Source: Stenotrophomonas humi (GTDB lineage Bacteria; Pseudomonadota; Gammaproteobacteria; Xanthomonadales; Xanthomonadaceae). From it: 64,000 nucleotides of DNA. The stretch covers positions 124,001-188,000 of the forward strand of contig NZ_LDJI01000004.1 in assembly GCF_001431415.1 (NCBI RefSeq). The letters are read 5' to 3'. The translations under genes and the position numbers were made by a program. The notes under the pieces were generated by a model. That model was not told where the DNA came from, made no database searches, and was given only the letters and a program-made list of their open reading frames with translations. How positions within the stretch are numbered: position 1 is the first letter of the stretch; each line of letters opens with the position of its first letter. Below, one piece after another: positions 26,370 through 33,645 of this stretch.

Positions 26370-26449
26370 GCGGTCTATTGTGCTGCCTGTCCATGCCCGC
26401 GGCCATCGGTCCGGTCTGGCGTGGATATCGCCGGGCCGGACCGGTCTGT

Positions 26450-26896
26450 TTACGGCAGGGGCGGCAGCAGGCCTGCGCCGAGGCGGTTCCAGGCATTGAT
26501 GACCGCCACGCCCATGCTCAGGTCACTGATGCCCTTTTCGTCGAAGTGCGGTGCCAGTGCCGCGAAGGCGGCATCGGAGGGGGCGCCGTCCGGCAGTCGG
26601 GTCAGCGCTTCGGCCCAGCCCAGCGCGGCGCGCTCGCGGGCATCGAAAAAGCGGCTTTCATGCCAGGCTGGCAGCGTATCGAGCTTGCGTGGTTCGATGC
26701 CGGCCTTGCGCAGCGCGGTGCCGTGCATGTCCATGCAGTAGCCGCAGCCGTTGATCTGCGACACGCGCAGGAACACCAATTCCATCAGGTCATGCTCGAG
26801 CGAGCTGTCATGTACGGCCTTGCTGGTGGCCAACAGGCCCTTGAAGGCGTCGGCAGCCAGGCGGGTATAAGCGACGCGGGGGGAAGCAGCGGACAT
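26450..26896 (-). CDS. Carboxymuconolactone-decarboxylase family peroxidase-like protein, ECF41 partner
   Basis: This 148-residue AhpD/CMD-fold protein has the redox motif CxxC as C51-G-Y-C54 followed by His58 (GCGYCMDMHG). Such proteins act as alkylhydroperoxidase-type disulfide reductases or decarboxylases. The CxxC-x3-H pattern favours peroxidase-like redox chemistry. It begins 37 bases after the ECF41 sigma gene on the same strand. ECF41 sigma factors are typically encoded next to a carboxymuconolactone decarboxylase, oxidoreductase or epimerase (COE) gene, which is their main target. It probably shares the autoregulated promoter at 27839-27865. GGAGATC precedes the ATG. Confidence 0.88.
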   Translation of the reverse strand: MSAASPRVAYTRLAADAFKGLLATSKAVHDSSLEHDLMELVFLRVSQINGCGYCMDMHGTALRKAGIEPRKLDTLPAWHESRFFDARERAALGWAEALTRLPDGAPSDAAFAALAPHFDEKGISDLSMGVAVINAWNRLGAGLLPPLP

Positions 26897-26933
26897 CGGG
26901 GATCTCCTGACGGCCGGAATGGCCGCCTTTCAT

Positions 26934-27830
26934 CTACAGGGACGCACCAGCGTCGGCGGTCGTGACAAGCAGCGGCAACTTGTTTGGATTGAGCACGCTG
27001 TACAGCGCGACGATGCGATCACCATCTACTTCGACGGTGGTGAACGAGGCCAGCTTGCCCTGTGCGAAGCGCAGGATCGCAAGTTCACCGTTGACGTAAC
27101 CCAGTCGCGCCGGCAACGCCGCGCCACGGCGCGCGATGGCCCAGTACAGGCGGCCGATACGCTCTGCGCCCCGCAGCGGTCGCACCGTGGCAGTGACCAC
27201 GCCACCACCATCGGAAACGAGGGTGGCATTGGCGTGGAGCAGGGCCTGGATGGCCTCGCTGTCGCCGCGCTGCGCCGCTTCCATGAAGCGCGCCAGTAGT
27301 CGGCGGTGCTGGTCCGGAGCGGCCTGGAAGCGTGGACGCCCCGCCTGCAACCGCTGTTTCGCCCGGTGCACCAACTGCCGGCAGTTGGCCTCGCTATGCC
27401 CGATCAGTTCACCAATCTGCTGATAGCTGTGGTCGAAGGCTTCCTTGAGCAGGAACGCGGCGCGTTCTTCCGGCCCCAGCTGTTCGAGCAGGGCCAGGAA
27501 GGCGACGGAGACGTCATCGGCCAGCGCGAATACCTGTGCCGGGTCGCTGCTGGTGTCCGGTTCCAGGTGGATTTCAAGCGGTTCGGGCAGCCAGGGGCCG
27601 ACGTACTGCAGGCGTTCCCGCTTGAGTGCACGCAGCCGGTCCAGGCCCAGCCGGGTGGTTGCGGTGACCAACCAGGCTTCGGCGTCGCGGATGGCACTGA
27701 TATCGGCATTGGCCCAGCGCAGCCAGGCATCCTGGACGACATCTTCGGCGTCGGTACGGCTGCCCAGCAGGCGGTAGGCCAGGGCCTGCAGGCGGGGGCG
27801 GTGGGTCTGGAAAGTGATTTCGGCGTTCAT
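26934..27830 (-). CDS. ECF41-group RNA polymerase sigma factor (SigJ-like)
   Basis: This 298-residue ECF sigma factor has region 2 (about 8-75), region 4 (about 105-165) and a fused C-terminal SnoaL/NTF2-like extension (about 172-298). The three ECF41 signatures are present: WLPEP at 80-84 in the linker, DGGG at 207-210, and NPNKL at 281-285 (NPDKL type). In this group the C-terminal domain replaces an anti-sigma factor and modulates activity. The start at 27830 places HRPRL at the usual position; the longer upstream frame has no similarity. The partner CMD gene follows. A promoter matching the ECF41 consensus directly abuts the start codon. Confidence 0.93.
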   Translation of the reverse strand: MNAEITFQTHRPRLQALAYRLLGSRTDAEDVVQDAWLRWANADISAIRDAEAWLVTATTRLGLDRLRALKRERLQYVGPWLPEPLEIHLEPDTSSDPAQVFALADDVSVAFLALLEQLGPEERAAFLLKEAFDHSYQQIGELIGHSEANCRQLVHRAKQRLQAGRPRFQAAPDQHRRLLARFMEAAQRGDSEAIQALLHANATLVSDGGGVVTATVRPLRGAERIGRLYWAIARRGAALPARLGYVNGELAILRFAQGKLASFTTVEVDGDRIVALYSVLNPNKLPLLVTTADAGASL

Positions 27831-27838
27831 GAGGCAAG

Positions 27839-27865
27839 GACGCAGCAAGCCGGGCCGGCGTGACA
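27839..27865 (-). promoter_or_regulatory. ECF41-type promoter upstream of the sigma gene
   Basis: Read on the minus strand, TGTCACG (27865-27859) is followed by 16 bases and CGTC (27842-27839). This matches the reported ECF41 target consensus TGTCACA-N16-CGTC with one change at the last -35 base. Only eight bases separate CGTC from the ATG, so the transcript should start at or within a few bases of the start codon (leaderless or nearly so). Confidence 0.75.
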
Positions 27866-28046
27866 GTGTAAAAGCCCCACCCGCACAAGCGCTTTCAGAC
27901 ACGAGGCTCGCGGTGCCCCGGATCGCCATCGTTTCGCGGCCGAGGCCGCTCCTGCCAAGGCCGGGCAGGGCCAGGAAGCACGGCCCGCCGGCAAGGCGTA
28001 AAATGGCCGGCTGAACCCCCGCCAGCCTTCAGCAAGCGAGCAAGCC

Positions 28047-29564
28047 GTGACATCGATCAAGCAGGAAGATTTCATCCAGTCCGTCGCCGACGCATTGCAG
28101 TACATCTCGTACTACCACCCGGTCGACTACATCAAGAACCTCGCTGCCGCCTATGAGCGCGAGGAGTCGCCGGCCGCCAAGGAGGCGATTGCGCAGATCC
28201 TGATCAATTCGCGAATGTGCGCCGAAGGTCACCGCCCGATCTGCCAGGACACCGGCATCGTCACCGTGTTCCTGGAAATCGGCATGAACGTGCGCTGGGA
28301 TGACGCCACGATGGGCGTCGAGGACATGGCCAACGAAGGCATCCGCCGCGCCTATGCCTACCCGGACAACAAGCTGCGCGCCTCGGTGCTGGCCGACCCG
28401 GCCGGCAAGCGCACCAACACCAAGGACAACACCCCCGGTGTGGTCAACGTCAAGGTCGTGCCGGGTGACACGGTCGACGTGATCGTGGCTGCCAAGGGTG
28501 GCGGCTCGGAAGCCAAGAGCAAGTTCGCCATGCTCAATCCGTCCGATTCGATCGTGGACTGGGTGCTCAAGACCGTGCCGACCATGGGCGCCGGCTGGTG
28601 CCCGCCGGGCATGCTTGGCATCGGTATCGGTGGTACTGCCGAGAAGGCGATGCTGCTGGCCAAGGAATCGCTGATGGAGCCGATCGACATCGCCGATCTG
28701 CAGGCCCGCGGCGCTTCCAACCGTGCCGAAGAGCTGCGTCTTGAGCTGTACGAAAAGGTCAACGCACTGGGTATCGGTGCGCAGGGCCTGGGCGGCCTGA
28801 CCACGGTGCTCGACATCAAGGTCAAGGACTTCCCGACCCACGCCGCCAACCTGCCGGTGGCGATGATCCCGAACTGTGCGGCTACCCGCCATGCGCACTT
28901 CACCCTGGATGGCAGCGGCCCGGTGATGCTGGACCCGCCGTCGCTGGAAGACTGGCCGAAGCTGACCTACGACGCCTCCAAGGGCACCCGCGTCGATCTG
29001 GACACCATCACCCCGGAAGAAGTGGCCGCTTGGAAGCCGGGCCAGACCCTGCTGCTCAACGGCAAGCTGCTGACCGGCCGCGACGCCGCGCACAAGCGCA
29101 TGGTCGAGATGCTCAACAAGGGCGAGGAACTGCCGGTCGACCTGAAGGGTCGCTTCATCTACTACGTGGGCCCGGTCGATCCGGTGCGCGACGAAGTGGT
29201 GGGTCCGGCTGGCCCGACCACCGCCACGCGCATGGACAAGTTCACCCGCCAGATCCTGGAGCAGACCGGCCTGCTGGGCATGGTCGGCAAGGCAGAGCGT
29301 GGCCCCGCCGCGATCGAGGCCATCCGTGACAACAAGTCGGCCTACCTGATGGCGGTCGGCGGCTCGGCCTACCTGGTGTCCAAGGCGATCAAGGCCTCCA
29401 AGGTCGTCGGCTTCGCCGATCTGGGCATGGAAGCCATCTACGAGTTCACCGTGCAGGACATGCCGGTGACCGTGGCGGTGGACTCCACCGGCGAGTCGGT
29501 ACACAAGACCGGCCCGCGTGAGTGGCAGGCCCGCATCGGCAAGATTCCGGTGGTGGTCGAGTAA
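28047..29564 (+). CDS. fumA: Fumarate hydratase class I (4Fe-4S)
   Basis: This 505-residue iron-sulfur enzyme of the TCA cycle interconverts fumarate and malate in the cytoplasm. Class I is clear from the length, the CQDTGIV segment (cluster Cys66) and the further conserved PNCAATRHAHF. The C-terminal beta-type domain contains GPAGPTTATRMDKF. Class I fumarases are oxygen-sensitive, unlike FumC. The start is GTG at 28047. GCAAGCGAGCAAGCC lies upstream without a strong Shine-Dalgarno. It is monocistronic, with a strong terminator at 29589. Whether it corresponds to FumA or FumB cannot be told. Confidence 0.93.
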   Translation: MTSIKQEDFIQSVADALQYISYYHPVDYIKNLAAAYEREESPAAKEAIAQILINSRMCAEGHRPICQDTGIVTVFLEIGMNVRWDDATMGVEDMANEGIRRAYAYPDNKLRASVLADPAGKRTNTKDNTPGVVNVKVVPGDTVDVIVAAKGGGSEAKSKFAMLNPSDSIVDWVLKTVPTMGAGWCPPGMLGIGIGGTAEKAMLLAKESLMEPIDIADLQARGASNRAEELRLELYEKVNALGIGAQGLGGLTTVLDIKVKDFPTHAANLPVAMIPNCAATRHAHFTLDGSGPVMLDPPSLEDWPKLTYDASKGTRVDLDTITPEEVAAWKPGQTLLLNGKLLTGRDAAHKRMVEMLNKGEELPVDLKGRFIYYVGPVDPVRDEVVGPAGPTTATRMDKFTRQILEQTGLLGMVGKAERGPAAIEAIRDNKSAYLMAVGGSAYLVSKAIKASKVVGFADLGMEAIYEFTVQDMPVTVAVDSTGESVHKTGPREWQARIGKIPVVVE

Positions 29565-29588
29565 TCCGCGCCCTTCACTGGTGATGCC

Positions 29589-29626
29589 ACGACGGCCCGG
29601 GCTATGCTCGGGCCGTCGTCGTTTTC
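29589..29626 (+). terminator. Intrinsic terminator of fumarase gene
   Basis: A stem ACGACGGCCCG / CGGGCCGTCGT with a nine-base loop, followed by CGTTTTC, lies 25 bases after the stop. Confidence 0.8.
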
Positions 29627-29667
29627 GGGCAGGTTGACTGCCGGTATGACATGGCCAGGGAGGATGC

Positions 29668-30060
29668 ATGTCACGAGATCATGTTTGGCGCCATCGTTGG
29701 ATGTGGGCAGTAGTAGTGGTCTCTGCCGTATTGGTCACTGGCTGCAGATCCTATGAGGTGGTCATGCCGGAGACGGCCGCAGGGCGGATCTGTGCGGATC
29801 AATGCTCGAGCCGCAAGACGATGTGCATCCGCGATGCCGAAATAGTCGCCCGAAACGAGGCATCCTCATGTGAGAGCAGGGCTGAAAGGGTCGAACACAA
29901 GTGTGAGCGGATTTATGTGCAGGACAAGGACGTCGAGCGGTGCGAAGTGGTCAACGGTGGGGGCTCGTTCTGTCCGGGCGTGGTTGCCAGTACCGGGCCA
30001 TGCGAGGCGTCTTGGCGTAGTTGTGTGGTTGAGTGCGGCGGTCGGGTGATCGAGCGCTGA
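29668..30060 (+). CDS. Cysteine-rich lipoprotein (mirrored CX3C pattern), first of a pair
   Basis: I do not recognise this 130-residue protein. A hydrophobic segment (13-25) leads to a lipobox LVTGC (Cys26). The mature part has ten further cysteines. The first three are spaced C-X3-C-X6-C (CADQC...C) and the last three are the mirror, C-X6-C-X3-C (CEASWRSCVVEC). An even number and this symmetry suggest a disulfide-locked helical hairpin in the periplasm. The next gene (30093) encodes a different sequence with the same terminal cysteine spacing. The coding DNA is less GC-biased than its neighbours, suggesting recent acquisition or fast evolution. RBS AGGGAGGA precedes the ATG. Confidence 0.7.
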   Translation: MSRDHVWRHRWMWAVVVVSAVLVTGCRSYEVVMPETAAGRICADQCSSRKTMCIRDAEIVARNEASSCESRAERVEHKCERIYVQDKDVERCEVVNGGGSFCPGVVASTGPCEASWRSCVVECGGRVIER

Positions 30061-30092
30061 CTGCGGTCACCGCCATCAGGAAGGAAAAAGTC

Positions 30093-30404
30093 ATGCGAGC
30101 TTCCATCGTGCTGTCGGGGCTTCTGGCAGCTTTGCTGCTGGGGTGCGCTAGCTACCGGGAGGTGGCGCCGCGGAACGACCCTGCGGTCTGTGTGAACTAC
30201 TGCCAGGCCCGCTACCAGGATTGCAACGCCAACCCCCGCAGCTTCGGTGATTGTGCTGAGGCGAGCCGGAACAATCAGTGCGACAAGATCACCAATCCGG
30301 AACTGCGCGGCGCCTGCCAGACGTCTCAGGCCTTCTGCCAGAATCGTTCGGCCGCAGCGGTGTGTGGCGAGCGGCTCAACAGCTGCATGGCCAGCTGCAA
30401 CTGA
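30093..30404 (+). CDS. Cysteine-rich lipoprotein (mirrored CX3C pattern), second of a pair
   Basis: This 103-residue protein of unknown function has a signal peptide ending in lipobox LLLGC (Cys18). The mature part has ten cysteines. It opens with CVNYCQARYQDC (C-X3-C-X6-C) and closes with CGERLNSCMASC (C-X6-C-X3-C), the same spacing as the protein encoded just upstream, although the rest is unlike it. The pair therefore looks like diverged paralogues. The start at 30093 is preferred since AGGAAGG lies just before it; the longer frame overlaps the preceding gene. The two genes are separated by 32 bases and probably co-transcribed. Nothing further is visible between 30405 and 30589. Confidence 0.7.
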   Translation: MRASIVLSGLLAALLLGCASYREVAPRNDPAVCVNYCQARYQDCNANPRSFGDCAEASRNNQCDKITNPELRGACQTSQAFCQNRSAAAVCGERLNSCMASCN

Positions 30405-30589
30405 GTCGCCGATAGTGCCGAGCCATGCTCCGGGACGCGCGTAAGGAACCCGCATCTTGGCGATGAAGGCGGCGGCAACGGCAGGAGCGCTCCAGGCGCG
30501 AAGCCGGTGAAATGGGGCGCGTTCGAGCTTCGCGGCCGAGGTCACCTACGGAAGTAGAATGCGGGCCTGTCCAACTCTGGAGGTCGCCC

Positions 30590-31225
30590 ATGTCCGTCGT
30601 GCTGTATGGATCGCAAAGCACCGCTTCACTGGTCGTGCACTGGCTGCTCATCGAACTGGGCATCGAGCACAAACTGCATCAGCTGGATTTCGACCAGCAT
30701 GAGCAGAAGTCGGCCGAATACCTCGCCCTCAATCCCGCTGGCCGTGTACCGACATTGATCATCGACGGCCAGGTGTTGACCGAATCGGCTGCCATCGCGA
30801 TGCATCTGGCGGATCTGCATCCGCAGGCAGGTTTCGCGCCGGCACCGGGCAGCCATGAACGCGGTGACTACTACCGTTGGATCTGTTTCTGCGTGTACAC
30901 CCTGATGCCGGCCTATCGTGCGTGGTTCTATCCGGACGAACCGGCGGGCGAGGCGAACGTCGCCGAGGTCAAGGAGCGTGCGCGTGTGCAACTGGAAACG
31001 GCCTGGCAGCAGATGGCTGACCATCTTGCTGCCGCTGGTCCTTACGCACTGGGTAAGAACATATCGGTGGTGGATTTCCTGCTGACCATGCTGATGCGCT
31101 GGAGCCGCAACATGCCGCGGCCGAGTGACCGCTGGCCGGCATTGGCTGCACATGCGGCGCTGATGAAGGCGCGCCCGGCGTTTGCCGAAGTCTATCGACG
31201 CGAAGGCATCACTGACTGGACGTGA
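30590..31225 (+). CDS. Glutathione S-transferase family protein
   Basis: This is a 211-residue protein with a thioredoxin-like N-terminal domain (about 1-77) and an all-helical C-terminal domain (about 86-205). It starts MSVVLYGSQSTASLVVHWLL; the catalytic Ser is likely S8 or S10. The segment GRVPTLIIDGQVLTESAAI contains the cis-Pro (VP) and the glutathione gamma-glutamyl-binding ES pair. Substrate is unknown; roles include detoxification or isomerisation. The start at 30590 is preceded by GGAGGTCG. A second GST is at 40636, unrelated in position. Confidence 0.88.
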   Translation: MSVVLYGSQSTASLVVHWLLIELGIEHKLHQLDFDQHEQKSAEYLALNPAGRVPTLIIDGQVLTESAAIAMHLADLHPQAGFAPAPGSHERGDYYRWICFCVYTLMPAYRAWFYPDEPAGEANVAEVKERARVQLETAWQQMADHLAAAGPYALGKNISVVDFLLTMLMRWSRNMPRPSDRWPALAAHAALMKARPAFAEVYRREGITDWT

Positions 31226-31239
31226 GTTGCTGCACTTTC

Positions 31240-31360
31240 AACGGCTCTCTCCCTTTTTGGGGGAGAGGGGTTTGGGAAAACGGATGCATCAAGCCAGCAG
31301 AAGCAGGGCGCCCTCATCCGCTCTGTGGGTACCTTCTTCCGCCGGGGGATAGGGGAGCAA
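31240..31360. repeat. Second copy of the two-hairpin intergenic repeat
   Basis: The gap between the GST gene and the convergent sterol-desaturase-like gene contains CTCTCCC / GGGGAGAGGGG, then CAGAAGCA, CATCCGC and TACCTTC, in the same order as in the element at 284-420 but diverged. A second weak stem (CTTCTTCCGCCGG and following) completes it. Its position between convergent genes suits a transcript-end element. Confidence 0.55.
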
Positions 31361-31396
31361 TGCAGGTCATCGCAACCGGGTCCGCCAACCCAGCCC

Positions 31397-32506
31397 TCAA
31401 TCCACGTAATCCTCGAACTTGCGCCCACCCTGGAACGGCATCAGATGCTGCTTGACGATCCCGTTCGGCACCGTCTCCAGCTTCATCACGCCGTATTCCT
31501 GCGGCCACTGTGCTTGATCACGCGGCAGCTTGAAGGTGCCCATCAGCATGTCCACCAGCGGCAGGTGGATGGCGTAGTTCACATCCACGTATTCCTGCTG
31601 CCGTGCGTGGTGCCAGTGGTGGTAACGCGGCAGCACCAGCAGGTATTCCAGCCAGCCGAAACGGATGCCGAGGTTGGCATGTGCCAGCACCGCCTGCAGT
31701 CCGACCAGGATCACATAGGCGTTCACCGCCGGGGTTGAGAACCCAAGGATCAACAGTGGTAGCAGCACTGCGCTGCGTGTCATCACGATCTCGACCAGGT
31801 GGATGCGCGAACCGGCCAGCCAATCCATGTGGCGGCTGGAGTGGTGCACGGCGTGGAAGCGCCAGAGCCACGGAATGTTGTGATATGCGCGGTGCAGCAG
31901 CGCCTGCGCCATGTCGGCGACGAACACCGCGATCAGGAACTGCGCCCACACCGGCAATGACTGGATCGCCATCTTCAGCGATGGGAATGCGGCCAATCCG
32001 GCAATGGTCGAAGTCGAGGCCGTCACCAGGATCAGGATGAACTGCACCAGCACGTGGCTCATGAAGAAGTAGGCCACGTCGGTGCGCCAGCCGGGGCGCA
32101 GCGGCGACAGCATGCGTTTGCCCAGGTAGCGCTCCAGTGGCACGAACACCAGCGCCGAGAAGAACAGCGACAGCACGAACCAGTCCAACCCCAGCGAGTA
32201 GGGTGTCTGTCCTACGCTGTCGAACTGCACATTGGTGCCGCCCAGAAGCACCGCCAGCGTCGCGCTGGCGACGCCAATGGTGGCGATGCGCTTGTTGCGG
32301 TCTCGCAGGATCGCCGTCGTGCCCATGATGAACGCCGCTGCCAGGCCAACCAGCAGCAGGTGGCGGGCGAAGTGCTCGTTGTAGACCGCCCGGAACTCGC
32401 GGCTGGTGAGCAGTTCCGGGAAGTGGAAGCACGCCACGGCCATCAGGCTCAACAGCCCCAGCAGTGCCGAGCCATAGGCGAAGAACGAACGGTGTTGTCG
32501 GAGCAT
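31397..32506 (-). CDS. Sterol desaturase/fatty acid hydroxylase superfamily membrane protein
   Basis: This is a 369-residue multi-pass membrane protein. The di-iron histidine clusters of the superfamily are present: HRAYHN, HAVHHSSRH and HHWHH, in that order over the C-terminal half. An N-terminal block of four or so helices (about 10-110) precedes the catalytic domain. Bacterial members hydroxylate or desaturate lipids such as carotenoids, hopanoids or fatty acids, and the substrate is not evident here. The start at 32506 (MLRQHRS) is chosen, since the upstream frame has no hydrophobic match. The neighbour at 32708 is divergent. The gap 32507-32707 shows no other gene. Confidence 0.82.
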   Translation of the reverse strand: MLRQHRSFFAYGSALLGLLSLMAVACFHFPELLTSREFRAVYNEHFARHLLLVGLAAAFIMGTTAILRDRNKRIATIGVASATLAVLLGGTNVQFDSVGQTPYSLGLDWFVLSLFFSALVFVPLERYLGKRMLSPLRPGWRTDVAYFFMSHVLVQFILILVTASTSTIAGLAAFPSLKMAIQSLPVWAQFLIAVFVADMAQALLHRAYHNIPWLWRFHAVHHSSRHMDWLAGSRIHLVEIVMTRSAVLLPLLILGFSTPAVNAYVILVGLQAVLAHANLGIRFGWLEYLLVLPRYHHWHHARQQEYVDVNYAIHLPLVDMLMGTFKLPRDQAQWPQEYGVMKLETVPNGIVKQHLMPFQGGRKFEDYVD

Positions 32507-32707
32507 GCGCGGACTTCCTGTCTGTGACCCGGGGATTCTGCCTGTCGGAACGGCCCTCCGAAAGCCCCGGAGCACGGTGGCGAATGCTCGCGCCGGTGCA
32601 CTTCACGCTGGCTGTGCAGTCATCGGCGTAGGCTGCCGCGGGCAAAGGCAACGGGGGTGGGTCCTGGCCACGCCCGACGCTCCCCTCGATCGTTTCGGAG
32701 TGTGCAG

Positions 32708-33241
32708 ATGGCTGTCCTCAGTGTCGCTGCAAGTAAAAATGACCATGTCCAGGGAAGCCTGGATGCCCCCGTGGTGCTGGTGGAGTACGCCGACTACCAG
32801 TGCCCGCATTGCGGCGAGGTGTTCTCGCTGGTGCAGCGTTTACAACAGCGCTTCGGTGATGCGTTGTGCGTGGTGTTCCGCAATTTTCCGCTGGTGCAGT
32901 CGCACCCGCAGGCATTGCCGGCGGCCATCGTGGCTGAGCATGCCGCCGCGCACGGCCAGTTCTGGCCGGCGCACGATGCGCTGTTCCGCAGCCAGCAGCA
33001 GCTGGGCGAGGTGGTCTACCGCGAACTGATGCGCGAACTGGGCCTGTCGGCAGACGCGATGATGGCGGCGATGGAGACGCCGGCCTATATGCAGCGCATC
33101 CAGAACGATATTGAAGGCGGGGTGCGCAGCGGGGTCAAAGGTACACCGACCTTCTTCGTCAATGGCGAGATATTCACGCCGCAGAGCAGTTTCGAGGAGC
33201 TCTACGAGCGGATCAACGCGGTGGTCACCCATGCCGTCTGA
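32708..33241 (+). CDS. DsbA-family thioredoxin-fold protein without signal peptide
   Basis: This 177-residue protein has the DsbA layout: a thioredoxin fold with CPHC at residues 32-35 (EYADYQCPHC) and an inserted helical domain. The cis-Pro loop GTPTFFVNG follows near 150. The CPHC motif is typical of oxidative DsbA proteins, yet no signal peptide or membrane anchor is visible. It may therefore act in the cytoplasm, for example as a FrnE-type or 2-hydroxychromene-isomerase-like oxidoreductase. The start at 32708 is favoured over an upstream ATG because it matches the family N-terminus. Confidence 0.85.
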   Translation: MAVLSVAASKNDHVQGSLDAPVVLVEYADYQCPHCGEVFSLVQRLQQRFGDALCVVFRNFPLVQSHPQALPAAIVAEHAAAHGQFWPAHDALFRSQQQLGEVVYRELMRELGLSADAMMAAMETPAYMQRIQNDIEGGVRSGVKGTPTFFVNGEIFTPQSSFEELYERINAVVTHAV

Positions 33242-33290
33242 AACGCACCGGACGCGTCGATGACGTGCCCGGTGGTGGAGCTGTCTGACG

Positions 33291-33641
33291 TCAATCCAGC
33301 AGCGAATGCACGGTTTCCGGTGGGCGGCACAGTGCCGTGCCTTTGGCGGTACGCACGATGGGACGATTGATCAACGTCGGGTGCGCAGCCATGGCCTCGA
33401 TCAGCGCCGCCTCATTGTCGAGCTTCATGGCCAGCCCCAGCTCGGCATACGCGGCTTCCTTGGTGCGCAGCAGGTCGCGCGCGGGTAGGCGCATTTCCCC
33501 CAACAACGTCCGCAACTCCGCGGACGAAGGCGGGGTGTCGAGGTAGTTGATGATCTCGATGTCAGCGCCCGCCTCCTGCAGCAGGGTCAGGGCGCCGCGT
33601 GAGTTGGAGCAGCGGTTGTTGTGCCAGATCGTTGCTTTCAT
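33291..33641 (-). CDS. ArsC-family protein (arsenate reductase/Spx-like)
   Basis: This 116-residue thioredoxin-fold protein of the ArsC family has Cys11 in HNNRCSNSRGAL and the conserved NRPIV segment near residue 92, where an Arg binds the substrate oxyanion in ArsC. The family covers glutaredoxin-coupled arsenate reductase and Spx/YfgD-like proteins. No other arsenic gene is nearby, so arsenate reduction is unproven. The start codon lies 4 bases after the pldA stop, so the gene is probably co-transcribed with pldA. The start at 33641 is chosen over an upstream in-frame ATG inside pldA. Confidence 0.85.
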   Translation of the reverse strand: MKATIWHNNRCSNSRGALTLLQEAGADIEIINYLDTPPSSAELRTLLGEMRLPARDLLRTKEAAYAELGLAMKLDNEAALIEAMAAHPTLINRPIVRTAKGTALCRPPETVHSLLD

Positions 33642-33645
33642 GCGC

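Noticed and set aside
28029-29669. A 546-residue minus-strand frame opposite fumarase
   Set aside because: Antisense shadow; rich in His, Gly and Arg with no domain.
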